From NCBI RefSeq assembly GCF_018446385.1, contig NC_055987.1, positions 30,882,202 to 30,946,201 of the forward strand: a stretch of DNA of 64,000 nucleotides, written 5' to 3'. Every line of letters starts with the position of its first letter. The first letter of the stretch is position 1. Positions 21,016 to 32,239 of the stretch are shown here, in pieces. A program made the translations under genes and the position numbers. The notes below the pieces were generated by a model. That model was not told where the DNA came from, did no database searches, and saw only the letters and a program-made list of their open reading frames with translations. Source of the stretch: Zingiber officinale. Its lineage: Eukaryota; Streptophyta; Magnoliopsida; Zingiberales; Zingiberaceae.

Positions 21016-22814
21016 ATCTCCCACTAGCACTAGTGCCAATCAGTGTAGGCTCTATGCCCCCAATGACCTAGTGTGACCATCATGCTTCCTCTGTGCCAAA
21101 GCCTTGGTCAAGGGATCTGCGATGTTAGCCTTTGTAGGTACTCTGAAAATCTTCACATCTCCTCTCTCGATAATCTCTCGAATGAGATGGAAGTGCTGTA
21201 GTATGTGTTTGGTCCGCTGGTGTGAGCGAGGTTCCTTCGCCTGTGCTATAGTTCCATTGTTGCCACAATAGAGCTCAATAGGGTCAGTGATACTAGGAAC
21301 CACCCCAAGTTCAGTGATGAACTTGTGGATCCAAACTGCCTCCTTTGCTGCCTCTGATGCAGTAATGTACTCGGCCTCTATCGTAGAATCAGCTACTGTG
21401 TCCTACTTCGAACTCTTCCAGCTCACAACACCACCACTTATGCTAAATACGAACCCTGACTACGATCGATAATCATCCTGATCGGTCTGGAAGCTGGCAT
21501 CACTGTAACCCTTTACAGCTAGCTCATCATTGCCTCCATATATCAAGAAATATTCTTTAGTCCTTCTTAAGTACTTAAGAATATTCTTGACCGCTATCCA
21601 GTGACTTTCACCTGGATCTGACTGGTATCTGCTCGTCATGCTCAAAGCATACGAGACATCAGGTCGAGTACATAACATGGCGTACATGATAGATCCTATG
21701 GCTGAGGCATAAGGGATCTAATCCATGCGGTCTCTCTCCTCCCTAGAAGAGGGACCTTGAGTCTTCGAAAGACTCATGCCATGTGACATCGGCAGAAATC
21801 CCTTCTTGGAGTTTTGAATGGCAAATCGAAGGAGTACCTTGTCAATGTATGTACTCTGACTTAGGCCAAACAATCTCTTAGATCTATCTCTATAGATCTG
21901 TATCCCTAGAATGCGGGATGCCTCACCTAAGTCCTTCATTGAGAAGCAACTCCCTAGCCAGGTCTTGACAGACTGAAGCAAAGGGATGTCCTTCCCAATG
22001 AGTAGTATGGCATCCACATACAATATGAGGAAGACAACTATATCCCCTACAACCTTCTTGTAGACACAAGGCTCATCTTTGTTCTTGATAAAACTAAACT
22101 GTTTGATTGCATCATCGAATCGAAGATTCCATCTCCGAGAAGCTTGCTTTAGTCCATAAATGGACCTATGCAGCTTGCATACTCTGCTAGTATGCTGTGG
22201 ATCTACAAAACCCTCAGGTTGTGTTATGTACACATCCTCGAGTAGGTTTCCATTCAAAAACGCAGTTTTGACATCCATCTGCCATATCTCATAGTCATGG
22301 TAAGCTGCAATAGCAAGCATGATCCGAATGGACTTAAACATCGCTACTGGAGAAAAGGTTTCATCATAATCAATACCATGAATCTGCTTGAAACCTTTAG
22401 CTACCAAGCGACCCTTATAGATAAGTCCATCCATGTCAGTCTTTCTCTTAAAGACCCACTTACACCCAATGGGTTTTACCCCTTCAGGTGGATCAACCAA
22501 AGTCCACACTTGGTTGGTGTACATGGATTCCATCTCGGATCTCATGGCCTCTAGCCATTTCTCGGAATCTGGTCTCATCACAACTTCCTGATAGGTGGTA
22601 GGCTCATCCTCTATGAGCACAACATCATCATGGTTAGACAAGAGAAATGAGTATGTCTCAGGCTGACGACGTACCCTATCAGACCTGCGAAGAGGTATGT
22701 CTACTTGAACTGGTTGTTGTTCCTCAACTCCTTGTGGAACAACATCATCCACAACACTTTGTGGTTCTAGTTCAACTTCCATCGAGGCTTCAGTGCTAAT
22801 GTTCGCATCTTGAA
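21016..22814 (-). pseudogene. E3 reverse transcriptase and RNase H, broken
   Basis: Minus-strand pol remnant. The integrase-RT linker (QPVQVDIPLRRSDRVRRQPE) is followed by the RT domain (WVFKRKTDMDGLIYKGRLVA, DYDETFSPV, QMDVKTAFLNG). The catalytic YVDD box reads YVDA at 22009-22020, losing one metal-binding aspartate. A TAG follows REERDRMD at about 21718, and another stop follows DQDDYRS near 21460. The RNase H tail has IELYCGNNGTIAQAKEP and KANIADPLTKAL. At 22812-22814 the coding sequence joins an E4 LTR fragment, so integrase, protease and gag are absent. Confidence 0.92.
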
Positions 22815-24787
22815 AACCGCTTTTCGCGTCGCGGAAACCCCGAATCACCCAAAGCCGTAGATCCGTGCAAGGAAAAATTTCGAAAAACACAAATACGAGT
22901 TTTATACTACGATCTACAGTAGATCTACAAAGGAAAAACCATTTTACCTTCGATGCGTGCCCTTGCAAAATCCCGCTCGTCCAAGGTACTTGTCGGATCT
23001 CCAAAGTATCAAGGTAGATACTTCTCTAGTGATATCCACACGAACAAGGAGTGTCTCTCACACTCAAAGGATGGAGAAGAGAGCCCCAAGTGTGCTAGCA
23101 CTTTCTAGAGCTCTCGGATAGGATTTAAATGGAGGGAAAAAGAAAGAAGAAAGGAAACTCTTACACTCAAGAAGTAGTCTCCTCTTTTGTGACCTTCACC
23201 CTTTCTTTCTTCTCTTGGAATACAACTCAACCACCTTCTCTCCCTTCATGGAACCCACGACCAAAAGAGAGGAGAAAGCAAGAGAGCTAAGGAGGAAGAA
23301 GATGGAATGAATGAGAATGAATTGCATTCACTCTGCTTCATGTGTGTGTAACCCCCTTCCCATTTAATGTGGCCATTAAAGAGGGGATTTGTAACCTCCA
23401 TGAGGTGTCATACACATGTGCAACCATGATGATGTGGAGCATCATCAATGGTCCACCTTATGCCAACTCACAAATGAGGTGGCAAATGGTCAATTCAAAA
23501 TTGACCTTTGATCTTCCTTCTCAAATCAAGTCAAACTTGACCAAATCTCTCTCATGGTTGATCTAATCTAACCATTTGATTCAAGCCAACTTAATATAAT
23601 GAATCTAATTCATTTAATTAAATTGATTCAATGAGTCATAATCCAAATTAGACTCATTGAACACATGAATCAACTTGAGTCTAACTCAATTAGCCCAATT
23701 TGGATTACTCTTAATCCAATTTGGTTCATCACATGAACCTAATCCAATTGGTTCATCACATGAACCTAATCCAATTGGTTCATCATATGAACCTAATCTC
23801 CATCCACTTGTTCTTTGTGTGTGACCCAATAGGTTCTTGTAACGTTGGCAATGTTTCTAAACCCCTCTAGAAACATAAGCAATGAGCTGCATCTAGCAAT
23901 ACATCATTGCTACCCAAGTTACAAGAATGTTGAGATCCAACATCACCTTGTGACTACTAATTGTGACTCCTCACAATATGTGACAAGTGTCCTTCTATCC
24001 TAGACATCTAGATTGATCAATGTGAGGCATAGACCGTGTCATCCTCTAATCAATCTAAATCTTGAACTCCAAGTAGACTCACTCGATCAAATGAGCTCAA
24101 CATCTAATGTTGACTCATTTGGGCATGGCCATGCACTTCGTGGTCTCACTCTATCAAGAATAGCGATGTCACTCCCGTCATATGGGAGGGATAGATCCCA
24201 TCTACATCACTCACATCCCTCTGCATAATTCGTTACATACCCAGTAATCGCCTTTATAGTCCACCCAGTTACGGGTGACGTTTGACGAAACTAAAGTACA
24301 TAACTCCTTATGTAGGGATCCATGGTGACTTCAGGTCTAAGGACTAATAGTCATACTAATAGCCACATGAGAAAGTATATGACACTCATATAACGATCCA
24401 TGATACTTTCTCATGGAGGGTCATTCAGTATACATTCTCCAATGTATACCCATGTGTCAGCATGATATCTCTATATCCATTACTTGTGAGATCAAGTCAT
24501 CGAGCTGACCTACATGCTAGTCTTATTGCATTAACATTGTCCCTGAATGTTAATACTCGACTAGGAATGATTTAGAGTAGTGTTCCCTATATCATCTCAC
24601 TATCGATTCAACTAATCGATTGATATAGGTATGAACCTTATACTCAAGGACGCTATTATACTTAGTCTATTTGGCACTAATACAAATAAGTATAATAACC
24701 AAACAAATGCCTTTATTAATATACAAGAATATGATACAATGAGTCCATACAATCATCAAATGATTGGCTCTAGGGCTCTAACTAACA
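22812..24787 (-). repeat. 3' LTR of E4, truncated at its outer end
   Basis: Matches 29956-31950 but begins at AAACCGCTTTTCGCG, without TGTTGGGTTTTTCGGGCC. It ends GCTCTAACTAACA at 24787, followed by the polypurine tract at 24788-24797. Confidence 0.9.
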
Positions 24788-26290
24788 ATCTCCCACTAGC
24801 ACTAGTGCCAATCAGTATAGGCTCTAAGGCCTAAAGACCTAGTGTGACCATCATGCTTCCTCTGTGCCAAAGCCTTGGTCAAGGGATCTGCGATGTTAGC
24901 CTCAGTGCTCTGAAATCTTCACATCTCCTCTATCGATAATCTCCGAATGAGATGAAAGCGCCGTAGTATGTGCTTGGTCCGTGGTGTGAGCGAGGTTCCT
25001 TCGCAGTGCTATAGCTCCATTGTTGTCACAATAGAGCTCAACTGGTCAGCGATGCTAGGAACCACCCCAAGTTCGATGATGAACTTGCGGATCCAATCGC
25101 CTCCTTGCTTGCCTCGATGCGAATATACTACCTCGTTGTAGAATCGCCATCGTGTCCTTGAACTCTTCCACCACAAGACCACCATTTAAGCAAAACGAAC
25201 CACCGATCGCAATCGTAATTATCCCGACGGTTCGAAGCTAGCATCACTGTAACCCTTTACAGTTAGCTCATCATTGCCTCCATATATCAAGAAATATTCT
25301 TTAGTCCTTCTTAAGTACTTAAGAATATTCTTGACCGCTATCCAGTGACTTTCACCTGGATCTGACTGGTATCTGCTCGTCATGCTCAAAGCATACGAGA
25401 CATCAGGTCGAGTACATAGCATGGCATACATGATCGATCCTATGGCTGAGGCATAAGGGATCTGATCCATGTGATCTCTCTCCTCTCTAGAAGAGGGACC
25501 TTGAGTCTTCGAAAAACTCACGCCATGTGACATCGGCAGAAATCCCTTCTTGGAATTCTGCATGGCAAACCGAAGGAGTACCTTGTCAATGTATGTACTC
25601 TGACTTAGGCCAAGCAATCTCTTAGATCTATCTCTATAAATCTGTATCCCTAGAATGCGGGATGCCTCACCTAAGTCCTTCATTGAGAAGCAACTCCCTA
25701 GCCAGGTCTTGATAGACTGAAGCATACGGATGTCCTTCCCAATGAGCAGTATGTCATCCACATACAATATGAGGAAGACAACTATGTCCCCTACAACCTT
25801 CTTGTAGACACAAGGTTCATCTTCATTCTTGATGAAACCAAACTGTTTGATCGCATCATCGAATCGAAGATTCCAGCTCCGAGAAGCTTGCTTTAGTCCA
25901 TAAATGGACCTATGCAGCTTGCATACTCTGCTAGTATGCTTTGGATCTACAAAACCCTCAGGTTATGTCATGTACAAATCCTCGAGTAGGTTTTCATTCA
26001 GAAACGCGGTTTTGACGTCCATCTGCCAGATCTCGTAATCGTGGTAAGCTGCAATAGCAAGCATGATCCGAATGGACTTAAACATCGCTACTGGAGAAAA
26101 GGTTTCATCATAGTCAATACCATGAATCTGCTTGAAACCTTTAGCTACCAAGCGACCCTTATAGATAAGTCCATCCATGTCAGTCTTTCTCTTAAAAACC
26201 CATTTGCACCCAATGGGTTTTACCCCTTCAGGTGGATCAACCAAAGTCCATACTTGTGTGTGCTAGGATTCTCTGGATCTCATGGCCTCT
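24788..26290 (-). pseudogene. E4 reverse transcriptase and RNase H, broken
   Basis: Minus strand. The RT core at 25219-25767 keeps an intact catalytic box (YVDDILLIG near 25755) and the LCTRPDVSYALSMTSRYQSD segment. The upstream RT part at 25963-26244 (DPPEGVKPIGCKWVFKRKTD, QMDVKTAFLNENLLED) is cut off by a stop near 25963. The RNase H end (24840-25240) carries many small indels against E3. A one-base loss near 26310 shifts the frame out of the integrase ORF. Confidence 0.88.
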
Positions 26291-28076
26291 AGCCATTTCT
26301 CGAATCTGGTCTCATCACAGCTTCACGATAGGTGGTAGGCTCATCCTCTATGAGCACAATGTCATCATGGTCAGACAAGAGAAAAGAGTATCTCTCAGGC
26401 TGACGACGTACCCTATCAGACCTGCGAAGAGGTATGTCTACTTGAACCGGTTGTTGTTCCTCAACTCCTTGTGGAACAACATCATCCACAACACTTTGTG
26501 GTTCCGGTTCAATTTCCATCGAGGCATTAGTGCTATTGTTCGCATCTTGAACTTCTTCAAGATCGAATGCGCTCCCACTAGTCTTTCTAGAAACAAAATC
26601 CCTTTCTAGAAAGACCCCAGTCTTTGCCACAACTACCTTGTGCTGACTGGGAATGTAGAAGTAATATCCCTTAGTTTCCTTGGGATATCCGATGAAATAG
26701 CACTTGTCGGATTTGGGTCCTAATTTGTCTGAGACTTGACGTCGTACGTAAGCCTCACAACCCCAAATCCTCATGAAAGACACCTGGGCATCTCTCCCAG
26801 TCCATATCCTATATGGTGTCTTTATCACGGCCTTGGATGGAACTCGGTTGAGAATGAAAGCTGCCGTGTCTAGAGCATAACCCCAGAGGTATGTCGGAAG
26901 ATCTGTGTGACTCATCATAGACCGTACCATATCTAATAAGGTACGATTCCTCCTTTCAGATACACCATTCCACTGTGGTGTTCCAGGAGGAGTGAGTTGA
27001 GATAAAATCCCACACTCAGCTAAGTAGTCACGAAACTCATGGCTTAAGTATTCACCACCTCGATCTGATCGAAGTATCTTAATACTCTTGCCAAGCTGGT
27101 TCTGTACTTCATTCTTGAATTCTTTGAACTTTTCAAAGGATTCAGACTTATGTGTCATCAAGTACACATAACCGTATCTACTGAAGTCATCAGTAAATGT
27201 GATGAAGTACCTATAACCGCCTCTAGCAGCGACATTGAAAGGGCCACATACATCACTATGTATGAGTCCTAACAAATCAGTCGCTCTCTCGCTGTGCCCA
27301 CTAAAGGGAGTCTTGGTCATCTTGCCTCGTAGGCATGACTCGCATATCTCATATGATTCAAAATCAAATGAGTCCAACAAACCATCCTTATGGAGTTGGG
27401 ATAAGCGCTTGTCATTTATATGACCTAAGCGACAGTGCCAAAGGTAGGTTTGGTTCATGTCATTAGACTTGAACCTCTTGGTATTTACGTTATAGATAGG
27501 GCTCTCGAGGTCTAGAATATAGAGTCCGTTTATCAGAGGTGCACTACAATAGAACATATCGTTTAAATAGATAGAACAACATTTGTTCTTTATTATAAAC
27601 GAGAATCCTTTCTTGTCCAAACAAGAAACTGATATAATGTTCTTAGTCAAGGAAGGTACATAACAACAATCATCTAATTCTAGTACAAGCCCAGAAGGAA
27701 GAGATAGATGATAAGTTCCTACAGCAATAGCAACAACTCGTGCTCCATTGCCTACTCGTAGGTCTATCTCACCCTTCGTCAATGCCCTGCTATTCCTCAG
27801 CGCTTGTACATTAGTACAAATGTGCGAAGCACATCCGGTATCTAATACCCACGATGAAGAAATAGAGAGGTTGACTTCTATAACATGTATACCTGAAGTA
27901 GAAATCTTATTTCTCTTCTTCTTAAGATCTTCCAGGTATTCTTTGGAGTTCCTCTTCCAGTGCCTTGCTTGTCCTTGATATAGGTGACAAAGATGCTTAA
28001 CCATATCGTAAGCGCCCATCAACTCATGTTGCTTCTGAAGCTCAGAGTTCATGGTCGCGAGTATAAGACAGGACAC
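26289..28076 (-). pseudogene. E4 gag end, protease and integrase (595-aa open frame)
   Basis: Aspartic protease with WVLDTGCASHIC (near residue 75), GAG-pre-integrase with the HHCC zinc site (HCRLGH...CESCLRGK), and the integrase core with the D-D-E triad in HSDVCGPF, FTDDFSRYGYVYL and WNGVSERRNRTL, then WGYALDTAAFILNRVPSK and the linker to RT. Together they would mature the polyprotein and insert cDNA. The gag portion is internally deleted: CHLYQGQARH joins WKRNSKEYLEDLKKK, so the capsid C-half and the first half of the zinc knuckle are gone. The frame ends after MRPDSRNG through a frameshift before RT. Classed as pseudogene because the polyprotein cannot be complete. Confidence 0.9.
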
Positions 28077-28078
28077 AT

Positions 28079-28285
28079 CTAATGCGTCATCTTGATGCTT
28101 CTTGTAAGCATCCCGGTCAGCTCGCGTGGCAGTGGCAGGAGGAGCCTCCGGAATGGGCTGCTCCAGGTACGTTCTTGGGTGAGAACTATTCTCAAGTTCC
28201 TATACCAGTCCAGGAAATTTGCTCCGTTGAGCTTGTCCTTCTTAAGGACAGAACGCAGAGAGAAAAAGTTTGTATTCGACGTCAT
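28079..28285 (-). pseudogene. E4 gag N-terminus, frameshifted
   Basis: Starts MTSNTNFFSLRSVLKKDKLN at 28285 with the capsid motif ANFLDWYRNLRIVL. It then changes frame (TWSSPFRRLLLPL) and stops before the SCLILATMNSELQKQHE segment at 28076. Confidence 0.85.
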
Positions 28286-29942
28286 GGTTATCTACAACAG
28301 AAAATTTGCATAAATAAATATCATATTCTTTTAAATCATCTAATTAGGCCTTTAATTAAATGATGCTCCCACTGAATTCTATAATTCTTGTGGGACAAGA
28401 TCCACATCATACTAACCCTTGAGTTAGCTTTAGCTAATACGCCCAAGGCTTAGTATGATCGGTAGGTAACGATTACCAATTACATCTCTATGCAACTCTT
28501 GTTTATAGAATCAATACCCGCATTTATATTAAAACTCGAGTTAGCTTTGGCTAATACGCCCGAGAGTTAATATAGATGTGATTTTGACCTATTCTTTTCC
28601 AACCGTTGGAATAATGCCTATAGTTGACTCTATCCAACCGAGTAACTAGGAATACTCAATCTAATTGAGTTTGTATTCATCCATGCGTTGATAGGCGGGA
28701 CCAAGATTGTCCCTCCGTACCCTTCCAAGATAATATGTATTGCTCTGCTTTGGCAGATTCAACAATACATGTGATCGAGGTAGTGATAGGTATCACGGCA
28801 CGGTTAGGCATTTTGAGTTGGTTCGATCTAGATCTAATCTAATCAAGAAGGATGCATCTTGTGCATGACTTAGATCTAATCTAATCGCATGGGTGCATCA
28901 TGTGCACGACTTAGATCTAATCTAATCGTAAGGCACTAATTAATTAACTACTTATTAAATATGCATCACATACACAAGTAATTAATTAATCTATTTGTGA
29001 TTTAGTCATGGCCCTACTACGATCTTCTCAAGCCAATGAGAAGATCGATTGGTCAACCTAGGGTCAACAGCTTCTTCAAGCTCCTCCCTTTGACCACCTT
29101 GTGTTGCTCGTGCCCGCCTCGGAACTCCGTCTCGTGTGGACCCTCCACCGCTCCAATTTGTACATTACAATTTGAAACTCGAGTTACATTCGAGTCTAAA
29201 TCTAATTTACAACAAGAAAATAAGAGAAGGCACGACGCGCAGGTCGCGAATATAATACAACACTCGCAAACACATAACGCCGTATTATGAATTACAACAC
29301 AACCAATCATATTGGTTTTTGGGCCATGACTATCAAAAAATTTATATATAATTCAAAATTATATATTTTCATAATTTTCTATAATTTTAAAACTAATTTT
29401 TACAATTTTTATGAGTAAAATTTCCCGGCGGTCCCGTTTAGCGGTTTCGGGCGCAATCGCGGAACGGATCCCCTTGCGGGGCCCAGGGGCAGCGCCCCTA
29501 CCCGCGATCTAACCATCGCGAGGGTTCCTTTGCGATCCAACAGCACCTAAACCCGCTGTCCCAAAACGATTTGGGCCGAGACATTGCCGTTTCGGAAAAA
29601 TCTTCCCGGCGGGTTCGTTTTTAGCGATTTCGGGTGCAATCGCGGAGCAAATCCCCTTGCGGGGTTAGGGGCAGTACCCCTACCCACGATCTAACCATCG
29701 TGAGTTGCTCCTTTGTGATCTAATGGCACCCAAGCCCGCTGTCCCAAACGGATTTGGGGCAAAACGAAGCCGTTTTGGAAAAATCTTTCCGGTAGCCGAA
29801 GCCTACAAGTGCCGAGACACTTGTGCTTCGCTTCTACGGAAAAATTACCCATAAAAACTATAAAATCATAATTTTACAGAAAATTACAGAAACTTTAGTT
29901 TTCATAAAACCAAAAATTAAACTCGTACAAGCCTTGCACGTG
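28286..29942 (-). other. E4 untranslated leader
   Basis: Long non-coding stretch between primer site and gag. Near 28410-28575 a segment with GAGTTAGCTTTAGCTAATACGC occurs twice. Near 28829-28925 two copies of a TTAGATCTAATCTAATC block occur. The part nearest the primer site holds a tandem duplicated structured block (29422-29793). Confidence 0.75.
29422..29793. repeat. Duplicated 180-bp structured block in the E4 leader
   Basis: Two diverged copies (starts near 29422 and 29602) with TTCCCGGCGG, GGGGCAGCGCCCC or GGGGCAGTACCCC, and a stem CGCGAT...ATCGCG (29503-29520) that becomes CACGAT...ATCGTG in copy two (29685-29702), a compensated base-pair change. One related copy remains in the E3 leader at about 31951-32080. 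Confidence 0.8.
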
Positions 29943-29954
29943 GCTCTGATACCA
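29943..29954 (-). other. Primer binding site of E4 (initiator Met tRNA)
   Basis: Minus-strand TGGTATCAGAGC one base from the LTR start at 29956. Confidence 0.92.
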
Positions 29955-29955
29955 C

Positions 29956-31950
29956 TGTTGGGTTTTTCGGGCCGCGAAAACCGCTTTTCGCGTCGCGGAA
30001 ACCCCGAATCACCCAAAGCCGTAGATCCGTGCAAGGAAAAATTTCGAAAACACAAATACGAGTTTTATACTACGATCTACAGTAGATCTACAAAGGAAAA
30101 ACCATTTTACCTTCGATGCGTGCCCTTGCAAAATCCCGCTCGTCCAAGGTACTTGTCGGATCTCCAAAGTATCAAGGTAGATACTTCTCTAGTGATATCC
30201 ACACGAACAAGGAGTGTCTCTCACACTCAAAGGATGGAGAAGAGAGCCCCAAGTGTGCTAGCACTTTCTAGAGCTCTCGGATAGGATTTAAATGGAGGGA
30301 AAAGAAAGAAGAAAGGAAACTCTTACACTCAAGAAGTAGTCTCCTCTTTTGTGACCTTCACCCTTTCTTTCTTCTCTTGGAATACAACTCAACCACCTTC
30401 TCTCCCTTCATGGAACCCACGACCAAAAGAGAGGAGAAAGCAAGAGAGAGCTAAGGAGGAAGAAGATGGAATGAATGAGAATGAATTGCATTCACTCTCC
30501 TTCATGTGTGTGTAACCCCCTTCCCATTTAATGTGGCCATTAAAGAGGGGATTTGTAACCTCCATGAGGTGTCACACACATGTGCAACCATGATGATGTG
30601 GAGCATCATCAATGGTCCACCTTATGCCAACTCACAAATGAGGTGGCAAATGGTCAATTCAAAATTGACCTTTGATCTTCCTTCTCAAATCAAGTCAAAC
30701 TTGACCAAATCTCTCTCATGGTTGATCTAATCTAACCATTTGATTCAAGCCAACTTAATATAATGAATCTAATTCATTTAATTAAATTGATTCAATGAGT
30801 CATAATCCAAATTAGACTCATTGAACACATGAATCAACTTGAGTCTAACTCAATTAGCCCAATTTGGATTACTCTTAATCCAATTTGGTTCATCACATGA
30901 ACCTAATCCAATTGGTTCATCACATGAACCTAATCCAATTGGTTCATCATATGAACCTAATCTCCATCCACTTGTTCTTTGTGTGTGACCCAATAGGTTC
31001 TTGTAACATTGGCAATGTTTCTAAACTCCTTTAGAAACATAAGCAATGAGCGGCATCTAGCAATACATCATTGCTACCCAAGTTACAAGAATGTTGAGAT
31101 CCAACATCACCTTGTGACTACTAATTGTGACTCCTCACAATATGTGACAGTGTCCTTCTATCCTAGACATCTAGATTGATTAATGTGAGGCATAGACCGT
31201 GTCATCCTCTAATCAATCTAAATCTTGAACTCCAAGTAGACTCACTCGATCAAATGAGCTCAACATCTAATGTTGACTCATTTGGGCATGGCCATGCACT
31301 TCGTGGTCTCACTCTATCAAGAATAGCGATGTCACTCCCGTCATATGGGAGGGATAGATCCCATCTACATCACTCACATCCCTCTGCATAATTCGTTACA
31401 TACCCAGTAATCGCCTTTATAGTCCACCCAGTTACGGGTGACGTTTGACGAAACTAAAGTACATAACTCCTTATGTAGGGATCCATGGTGACTTCAGGTC
31501 TAAGGACTAATAGTCATACTAATAGCCACATGAGAAAGTATATGATACTCATATAACGATCCATGATACTTTCTCATGGCGGGTCATTCAGTATACATTC
31601 TCCAATGTATACCCATGTGTCAGCATGATATCTCTATATCCATTACTTGTGAGATCAAGTCATCGAGCTGACCTACATGCTAGTCTTATTGCATTAACAT
31701 TGTCCCTGAATGTTAATACTCGACTAGGAATGATTTAGAGTAGTGTTCCCTATATCATCTCACTATCGATTCAACTAATCGATTGATATAGGTATGAACC
31801 TTATACTCAAGGATGCTATTATACTTAGTCTATTTGGCACTAATACAAATAAGTATAATAACCAAACAAATGCCTTTATTAGTATACAAGAATATGATAC
31901 AATGAGTCCATACAATCATCAAATGATTGGCTCTAGGGCTCTAACTAACA
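29956..31950 (-). repeat. 5' LTR of E4 (1995 bp)
   Basis: Plus reading TGTTGGGTTTTTCGGGCCGCG to CTCTAACTAACA. Next to it at 31951 begins E3 leader sequence. Confidence 0.92.
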
Positions 31951-32238
31951 CAGGGGTAGCGCCCCTACCCGCGATCTAACTATTGCGAGGGTTCCTTAGC
32001 GATCCTACAGCACCTTAGTCCGCTGTCCCAAAATGTTTTGGGGCGAAACCTTGCCGTTTCAGAAAAATCTTCTCGGTAGTCGAAGCCTACAAGTGTCGTA
32101 ACACTTGTGCTTCGCTTCTACGAGAAAAATACCCATAAACTCTAAAAATCAGAAATTTACAGAATGTTACAGTACTAAATTTTTGTCATAAAAACAAAAA
32201 CTAAACTCGTACAAGCTTCGCACGTGGCTCTGATACCA
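31951..32238 (-). other. E3 leader remnant and primer binding site
   Basis: Holds GGGGTAGCGCCCC, the stem CGCGAT...ATTGCG and the sequence up to the primer site TGGTATCAGAGC (minus strand, 32227-32238). It is the 5' end of E3 that survived the E4 insertion and deletion. Confidence 0.85.
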
Positions 32239-32239
32239 C

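Larger units (their letters stand above)
22812..31950 (-). mobile_element. E4: Ty1/copia element inside E3
   Basis: Minus strand. The 5' LTR is 29956-31950 and the 3' LTR 22812-24787. Internal order is leader, gag remnant, protease-integrase, RT and RNase H. The LTRs are close to each other and differ in a long middle segment from the E3 pair. The 3' LTR lacks its outer 20 or so bases and no target duplication is seen, because a deletion joins E3 pol to the LTR at GAA (22812-22814). Confidence 0.88.
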
